Origin: Actinomycetota bacterium
GTDB lineage: Bacteria > Actinomycetota > Actinomycetes > Streptosporangiales > Streptosporangiaceae
Length of the DNA: 50,861 bases
Assembly (NCBI GenBank): GCA_019240215.1
Contig: JAFAYQ010000009.1
Coordinates: 1-50,861, forward strand
Direction: 5' to 3'
Shown: positions 46,451-50,861 of the stretch, in pieces
How positions within the stretch are numbered: position 1 is the stretch's first letter
Layout of the letters: each line of letters opens with the position of its first letter
Made by a program: the position numbers and the translations under genes
Notes under the pieces: model-generated
Told to the model about the DNA's origin: nothing
The model's database searches: none
Seen by the model: the letters and a program-made list of their open reading frames with translations, nothing else

Positions 46451-46480
46451 ACGTTAGGCGGGGTAACCATCAGATGTCAA
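46451..46480 (-). promoter_or_regulatory. Promoter of the GntR/sugar-acid operon
   Basis: On the minus strand a perfect -35 TTGACA (46480-46475) is followed after 18 bases by -10 TAACGT (46456-46451). Transcription would begin about 3-4 bases before ATG 46440. CAGATGTCA (46471-46479) and CAGATCTCA (46431-46439) are near-identical direct repeats that bracket this promoter, a likely operator pair for the FCD regulator. Confidence 0.65.
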
Positions 46481-46581
46481 CGCTGGATCCACCATGAACG
46501 CCCGCCCCGTAGGACTTTTTCAGGGTTTCCCAACCAATCGGCGGGCCGTGGCGTCTACGTATCGTGTTGGAAAATGGGGAC

Positions 46582-47322
46582 ATGACCGGCGACGGGGCGA
46601 CGCTGGTGGTGATGTTCGGCCCGCGCTCGTGGCCGATCGAGCCGGGGGAAACGTTCAGTTTCGGCCGTTCAGAACGATGTACCGTGGTGCTGAGCCGCGA
46701 CGACCGGAGTCTGTCGCGTACGGCGGGCAGCCTGCGCTGGCACGACGGCTTCTGGTGGGCTCGCAACGACAGCCAGGCCGGCCTGCTGTACGTGACCGGC
46801 GACCGCGGCTTCCGGGCCGACCTCGCGCCGGGTATGCGGATCCCGCTGCAGCAGTGGCACGCCAAGCTCCGGCTGACCGGCGGGCGGGGCAGCTACACGC
46901 TGCTGGTGCGGCTGCCGGGCCTGGACGACGAGCCGACCGGGCCGCTGGCCGCGGCGCCGGTCGGGCCAGCCGCCCAGGCCCTGGCCGACGCCCAGGCCAC
47001 CGCCGGCCTGCGCTACCGGCCGCGGCTCAGCGATTCCGACCGGCTGATCCTGGCCGCCCGGTTCGAGAAGTACCTGGCCTGGCGCTACCCGGGGGTGGCG
47101 GAGCCGTGCACGGCCCGGGAGGCGGCCGAGCGGATCGGCTGGGGCACCCACGCGGTCGTCAAGCGCTGCGAGAACATCCGCGAACGGTACGCGCGGATGG
47201 GGGTGCCGGGGCTGCGCGGCCCCCGGGCGCTGGAGGAACTGGCCACCCTGCTGATCTCCAGCGGCGAGCTGACGGCCGAGGACCTGGCGCGGCTGCCTGC
47301 CACCGCCCAGGTCCCCAGCTAG
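46582..47322 (+). CDS. FHA-like domain protein with C-terminal helix-turn-helix
   Basis: 246 aa. Residues 1-100 resemble a forkhead-associated domain: SFGRSERC, LSRDDRSLSRTAGSLRW, WWARNDSQAGLLYV. The Gly-Arg, Ser-Arg and Asn positions are kept, while the usual SxxH is altered. The C-terminal part (TAREAAERIGWGTHAVVKRC, ENIRERYARMGV) looks like a helix-turn-helix. It may read a phospho-threonine signal into transcription. ATG 46582 follows GGGGA; GTG 46564 would add six residues and sits right after a TACGTA -10-like box. Divergent from the GntR gene. Confidence 0.75.
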   Translation: MTGDGATLVVMFGPRSWPIEPGETFSFGRSERCTVVLSRDDRSLSRTAGSLRWHDGFWWARNDSQAGLLYVTGDRGFRADLAPGMRIPLQQWHAKLRLTGGRGSYTLLVRLPGLDDEPTGPLAAAPVGPAAQALADAQATAGLRYRPRLSDSDRLILAARFEKYLAWRYPGVAEPCTAREAAERIGWGTHAVVKRCENIRERYARMGVPGLRGPRALEELATLLISSGELTAEDLARLPATAQVPS

Positions 47323-47331
47323 CCGTCGCGG

Positions 47332-48303
47332 TCAGCTTTCGCGGATCCAGGAGTAGATGGTGGGCGGGTACTTCGACCAGGACTGGGTGCCCGCGTAGAC
47401 CTGGCTGTCGGCGCCCAGCCCGAACGTGGTCGTGGTGGTGCTGCCGGCCTGGTTGGCGATCGTCAGCCCGGTGCTGAAGGTGCCGCCGAGCGCATGCCAG
47501 CCGGGCGAGTTCGACAGGAAACGGTGGTAGTAGCCGTGGTGGTCGGTGCCGCGGGCCACCCCGACCAGGGCGGCCTGGCCGCCGGCCGGGGCCGCGGTCG
47601 CCGCCAGGCCGGGGTCGGCGGTGGTCAGCCCGCCGACCGGCCGGAAGCCGGTCACGCCGGCTTCGGACAGGTAGAGCTGCTGGTTGGTGCCGACCGCGAG
47701 CACGAACGTGCCGTTGAGGTCGGCGGCGGCCGGGCCGGTCCCGATCAGCAGGTTGCCGCCCAGGGAGTGCCAGCCGCCCCAGCCCGCGGTGGTGTGCGAG
47801 CGGCCCCAGACCGCGCCGTTGGTGCCCCGCGCGTACACCGAGTAGTCGGCCACGTTGGGGCCCTGGAACACCGCGCCGGGCCGGGAGGTGACCTTGCCGC
47901 CGAGCGACACCCAGCCCGAGCAGTGGCCGGTCAGCGTGCACTGGCTGTACCAGAGGGCGCCGTCGGCCCCCTGGCCGAAGATCAGCACGTCGCTGCCGGC
48001 CGGGGCCAGCCCGAGGGCGTCGGTGACGTTGCCGCCGGCGTTGAACGAGGCCCCGCTGGCCAGGTTGCGCACCTGGACCGAGTGGTTGCCGGTGGTCCAG
48101 GCGGAGACCAGGCTGTGCCCCACGTACACGCCGCCCGGGGTGAAGAACGGCGACGGCGGCGCGGTGGCCGCGGTGGCCGCCCCGGCCGTGGTCGCCCCGG
48201 TGACCAGCGCGGTGGCCAGGCCGGCGCCGGCCGCGGCGGCCAGCACCGCCCGGGTCCGCCAGCGCCCCCGCGGCCGGCGATTGCTGCTTGCTGACGCGGT
48301 CAT
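47332..48303 (-). CDS. Secreted beta-propeller-like protein of unknown function
   Basis: 323 aa. A signal peptide with Arg-rich n-region (RRPRGRWRTRAVLAAAAGAG) ends near AGAATAATA. The mature part has about five to six repeats with the pattern G-x-D/N-x-x-L/V-W/Y: GADGALWYSQ, GTNGAVWGRSH, GTNQQLYLSEAG, GTDHHGYYHRF and GADSQVYAGTQ, interleaved with WVSLGGK / WHSLGGN / WHALGGT. This resembles tachylectin/PLL-type lectin propellers. ATG 48303 has a GGAAGGGGA ribosome-binding site. Carbohydrate binding is plausible, not shown. Confidence 0.78.
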   Translation of the reverse strand: MTASASSNRRPRGRWRTRAVLAAAAGAGLATALVTGATTAGAATAATAPPSPFFTPGGVYVGHSLVSAWTTGNHSVQVRNLASGASFNAGGNVTDALGLAPAGSDVLIFGQGADGALWYSQCTLTGHCSGWVSLGGKVTSRPGAVFQGPNVADYSVYARGTNGAVWGRSHTTAGWGGWHSLGGNLLIGTGPAAADLNGTFVLAVGTNQQLYLSEAGVTGFRPVGGLTTADPGLAATAAPAGGQAALVGVARGTDHHGYYHRFLSNSPGWHALGGTFSTGLTIANQAGSTTTTTFGLGADSQVYAGTQSWSKYPPTIYSWIRES

Positions 48304-48359
48304 CGCGTCCCCTTCCCATCCACGGGGCGGCCCCCGCCGCCCCTTCGTCACCATCAGGG

Positions 48360-49640
48360 TCAGTTATCGGCCGATGGTGTGACAAGGGGAGGGCTCCCCA
48401 CCGGCAGGCGGGCCCAGCGGTAGCGGTAGAAGCCGGGCAGCGCCACCGCCAGCACCAGGGCCCCGGCCACGGTGGCCAGGCCGCCGGCCAGGGCGCTGAT
48501 GGCGGGGGTGGTCAGCGACCCGAGCGCGCCCGCTTCCAGGTTGCCGAGGTGCGAGCCGCCCGCGCCGACCACGTAGTCGGTGGCCATCACCCGGCCGCGC
48601 AGCGGGTCGGGGGTGACCTCCTGGAGGATCGCACCGCGGAAGACAACCGTGAACATGTCGGCCGCGCCCGCCGCCGCCAGCATCGTCAGCGTCAGCCACA
48701 GCGAGCGGGCCAGCGCGAACCCGGCGAACGCGCCGCCCCAGATCGCGACCGTGATCAGCATCGCCCGGCCGGGCCGGGCCAGCCGGCTCAGCGGCCCCGA
48801 CAGCACCGCGCTGACCAGCCCGCCGGCCCCGATCGCGGCGGTGAAAAGGCCGAGCGTGCGCGGGCTGCCGCCGAACCGGGCGGCGTTGATGGCCGGGAAC
48901 AGCGAGATCGGCAGGCCGAACACGGTGGCGTTCAGGTCGGCCAGGAACGCGCCCGCCAGCGGCTGGCTGCGGCGGATGAACCGGGCTCCCTCGGCCGCCG
49001 CCCGCAGCCCCGGCCGGGCCGCCTGCTCGGGCCGCATGGCGGGCAGCCGGCTGATTCCGTAGAGCGCGGCCAGGAAGCTGACCGCGTCGAGGAGGTAACA
49101 GGCCCGCAGGCCGAGGTGCGGGGTGCCGGCGATGACCCCGGCCAGGGCCGGGCCCACCATCGCCGCGAGCTGGAAGGTGAACCGGGTCAGGGCCAGCGCG
49201 GCGGTGCGCTGCCCGGCCGGCACCAGGGCCGGCACCAGCGCCGCCCGGGCCGGCCAGTCGATCGCGGCCACCGCCGACTGGGTCCCGGCCAGCAGGTACA
49301 GCAGCCACAGCTCCCGCCGCCCGGCGAACGCCTGGACGGCCAGGCCGGCCGACAGCAGGGTCAGCACGCTGCCGGTGACCAGCGTCAGCCGCCGCCGGTC
49401 GAACGCGTCGGTCAGCGAGCTGGCCAGCAGCCCCACCGTGAGGATCGGTACCACCTGGACCAGGCCCAGGGCGCCGACCGCGAACGAGGAGTGGGTCAGC
49501 TGGTAGATCTGCAGGCTGACCGCGAAGTAGGTCAGCGTGCCGCCGACCGACGAGATCGTGGTGCCGGTCCACAGCCGCCGGAACGCCGCCGATTGCCGCA
49601 GCGGCTCGACGTCGGCGAGCAGGCGGAACCGTCGGGGCAC
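48360..49640 (-). CDS. MFS transporter, drug-efflux-like
   Basis: 426 aa with about twelve hydrophobic segments. The loop between helices 2 and 3 holds SSLTDAFDRRRLTLVTGSV, the degenerate A-motif of the Enterobactin-exporter/MFS_3 branch, and PDPLRGRVMATDYVVG is also typical of it. The start LADVEPLRQSAAFRRLWTGT is characteristic. GTG 49640 begins MPRRFRLLAD. The substrate is unknown; such genes often export siderophores or drugs. A second frame over the same interval is shadow. Confidence 0.88.
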   Translation of the reverse strand: MPRRFRLLADVEPLRQSAAFRRLWTGTTISSVGGTLTYFAVSLQIYQLTHSSFAVGALGLVQVVPILTVGLLASSLTDAFDRRRLTLVTGSVLTLLSAGLAVQAFAGRRELWLLYLLAGTQSAVAAIDWPARAALVPALVPAGQRTAALALTRFTFQLAAMVGPALAGVIAGTPHLGLRACYLLDAVSFLAALYGISRLPAMRPEQAARPGLRAAAEGARFIRRSQPLAGAFLADLNATVFGLPISLFPAINAARFGGSPRTLGLFTAAIGAGGLVSAVLSGPLSRLARPGRAMLITVAIWGGAFAGFALARSLWLTLTMLAAAGAADMFTVVFRGAILQEVTPDPLRGRVMATDYVVGAGGSHLGNLEAGALGSLTTPAISALAGGLATVAGALVLAVALPGFYRYRWARLPVGSPPLVTPSADN

Positions 49641-49694
49641 AACGCGCCACTATCTCTCGCGCTGTGCCCCGTGGGCAACCCTTTAACCGAAGGG

Positions 49695-50729
49695 TTAGTC
49701 GGCCTTCTTCTCCTGGTGGCCGCCGAAGCCGGAGCGCATGGCCGACAGCACCTGGCCGGTGAACTTGCCGTCACCGCGCGACTCGAACCGCTCGTACAGC
49801 GCCGAGGAGATCACGGGGGCGGGGACACCGGTGTCGATGGCCGCCTCGACCGTCCAGCGGCCCTCGCCGGAGTCCGACACCCGGCCGCTGTAGTCGCTCA
49901 GGTCGGGCGACTTGGCGAACGCGTCGGCGGTCAGGTCGATCAGCCAGGAACTGATCACCGAGCCGCGCCGCCACACCTCGGCCACGTCGGCCACGTTGAT
50001 GTTGTACATGTAGGCCCACGGGTCACGCAGCGGCGTGGTCTCGGCGTCGATCTCGTCCTGGTGCTCACCCACGTCGGCGTGCTGGATGATCGACAGGCCC
50101 TCGGCGATCGCGGCCATCATGCCGTATTCGATGCCGTTGTGGACCATCTTGACGAAGTGCCCGGCCCCGGGCGGCCCGCAGTGCAGGTAACCCTGGTCGG
50201 CGGTGCTCTGGCTGTCGTCCAGGCTCGGGGTGGGCGGCACCATGCCCTTGCCGGGGGCGATGGACTTCCAGATCGGGTCCAGCCGCTCCACCGGCTCGTC
50301 GTCGCCGCCGATCATCAGGCAGTAGCCCCGGTCCAGGCCCCAGATGCCGCCGCTGGTGCCGCAGTCCACCCAGTTGATGCCGTCGGGCTTGAGCCCCTTG
50401 GACCGGAGGATGTCGTCGCGGTAGTAGGAGTTGCCGCCGTCGATGATGGTGTCCCCGGCTGCGACCAGCGGCTTGAGCTGGTCCAGCGTCTTCTCGACGA
50501 TCCCGGCCGGGATCATCAGCCAGATGTTGCGGGGCGTCTCCAGCATGTTCACGAACGTGGCCAGGTCGGTGGAGCCCTTGGCCCCCTCGCCCTCCAGTTC
50601 CTTCACGGCGTCGGCGCTGATGTCGTAGACCACGCAGTGGTGGCCGTCGCGCATCAGCCGGCGGACGAGGTTGGCGCCCATCCGGCCGAGCCCGATCATG
50701 CCCAGCTGCATCGGCTTGTCAGTTGCCAT
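49695..50729 (-). CDS. gnd: 6-phosphogluconate dehydrogenase (short, GndA/YqeC type)
   Basis: 344 aa, the short decarboxylating form. N-terminal GMIGLGRMGANLVRRLMRDG binds the cofactor, and the Asp in VVYDISAD after the second strand suggests NAD rather than NADP preference. The catalytic region includes DGGNSYYRDD, WVDCGTSGGIWGLDRGYCLM, GPPGAGHFVKMVHNGIEYG (Lys) and the C-terminal helical domain. It makes ribulose 5-phosphate. ATG 50729 has GGGAG upstream. It follows the pgi-like end by 30 bases. Confidence 0.92.
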   Translation of the reverse strand: MATDKPMQLGMIGLGRMGANLVRRLMRDGHHCVVYDISADAVKELEGEGAKGSTDLATFVNMLETPRNIWLMIPAGIVEKTLDQLKPLVAAGDTIIDGGNSYYRDDILRSKGLKPDGINWVDCGTSGGIWGLDRGYCLMIGGDDEPVERLDPIWKSIAPGKGMVPPTPSLDDSQSTADQGYLHCGPPGAGHFVKMVHNGIEYGMMAAIAEGLSIIQHADVGEHQDEIDAETTPLRDPWAYMYNINVADVAEVWRRGSVISSWLIDLTADAFAKSPDLSDYSGRVSDSGEGRWTVEAAIDTGVPAPVISSALYERFESRGDGKFTGQVLSAMRSGFGGHQEKKAD

Positions 50730-50759
50730 CGAAGTCAGCTCCCGTTATTGGTTCTCGCG

Positions 50760-50861
50760 CTACTGGCTCTTGAGCGCCCGGTACTTGCGGATCAGGGTGT
50801 TGGTCGAGGAGTCGTGCTTGAGGTCGGGCTCCTGCTCGCTCTCAAGCTCGGGGATGATCTG
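50760..50861 (-). CDS. pgi: C-terminus of probable glucose-6-phosphate isomerase (5' end outside window)
   Basis: Only the last 33 codons are inside the window, ending [17 protein letters not shown] and TAG. The HDSSTN...LIRKYR tail is what I recall from the C-terminal end of actinobacterial phosphoglucose isomerases. Its position just before gnd fits a hexose-phosphate unit. The fragment is short, so the assignment is provisional. Confidence 0.65.
   Translation of the reverse strand, partial: QIIPELESEQEPDLKHDSSTNTLIRKYRALKSQ

Noticed and set aside
46441..46470. ATG 46470 as the start of the FCD regulator
   Set aside because: It lies between a perfect -35 TTGACA and the -10 TAACGT, so it would not be in the transcript from that promoter.
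1..50861. tRNA/rRNA genes, CRISPR arrays, insertion sequences, prophage or integrase genes
   Set aside because: Looked for cloverleaf ends, repeat-spacer patterns and transposase/integrase motifs; none seen. The nonamer array at 19129 has no spacers of CRISPR size.

Overview
The window is very GC-rich, densely packed and rich in GTG starts and 1-4 base stop/start overlaps, which fits an actinobacterium, probably a free-living filamentous soil type. Lineage markers include the ergothioneine genes egtB-C-D, the recN / NAD kinase / tlyA / small-protein cluster, a mycosin-like protease, a DUF2510 protein and F420/PPOX-type proteins. The species cannot be named from the sequence alone. I see no tRNA or rRNA gene, CRISPR array, transposase or phage gene. 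Several genes look leaderless: a TANNNT -10 box ends 6-8 bases before the start codon.

Layout. 1-2098 (+): 3' end of egtB, then egtC and egtD, for ergothioneine synthesis. 2149-3286 (+): a domain-only GntR regulator with an upstream dyad, and an EEP-fold phosphatase/nuclease. 3304-9579 (-): lacI-type regulator, sugar-binding lipoprotein, two ABC permeases and a GH13 alpha-glucosidase, forming an oligosaccharide uptake operon. 9660-13648 (-): recN, NAD kinase, tlyA and a 72-aa protein. 13737-19576: SCP2 protein, mycosin-like protease with a membrane partner, an SDR with an altered catalytic motif, a secreted GH18-like protein, a structured 548-bp noncoding region, a histidine phosphatase, a G-rich nonamer repeat and cutA. 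19630-23104: purC, FAH-family enzyme, Yx(FWY)xxD lipoprotein and esterase. 23182-28776 (-): protocatechuate branch of the beta-ketoadipate pathway, read pcaB-C-I-J-H-G-D. 28845-32437 (+): a GABA aminotransferase-like gene coupled to a spermidine-synthase-like gene, then a DUF2510 protein. 32460-36983: omega-aminotransferase plus methylmalonate/malonate-semialdehyde dehydrogenase, divergent from a PucR regulator. 36961-37716 (-): PPOX protein and two very small membrane proteins.

37727-46440 (-) is the most distinctive block. A GntR/FCD regulator is followed by a DHDPS-family enzyme, a sugar-acid dehydratase (IlvD/EDD family), a Tat-exported polygalacturonase, a pectinesterase, an alpha-ketoglutarate-semialdehyde-type dehydrogenase and an unrecognised TIM-barrel-like protein. 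Read together, it joins extracellular pectin attack to non-phosphorylative oxidation of the released sugar acids to 2-oxoglutarate. The right edge holds an FHA/helix-turn-helix protein, a secreted propeller-like protein, an MFS transporter, a 6-phosphogluconate dehydrogenase and the 3' end of what is probably pgi.

Non-gene signals that stand out are a nine-base-period G-tract array at 19129-19236, an AT-rich 9-bp-arm hairpin inside a permease gene (5390-5411), a concentric dyad at 21995-22024, the noncoding block at 17968-18515, and an apparent -1 frame break at the start of the pectinesterase gene.
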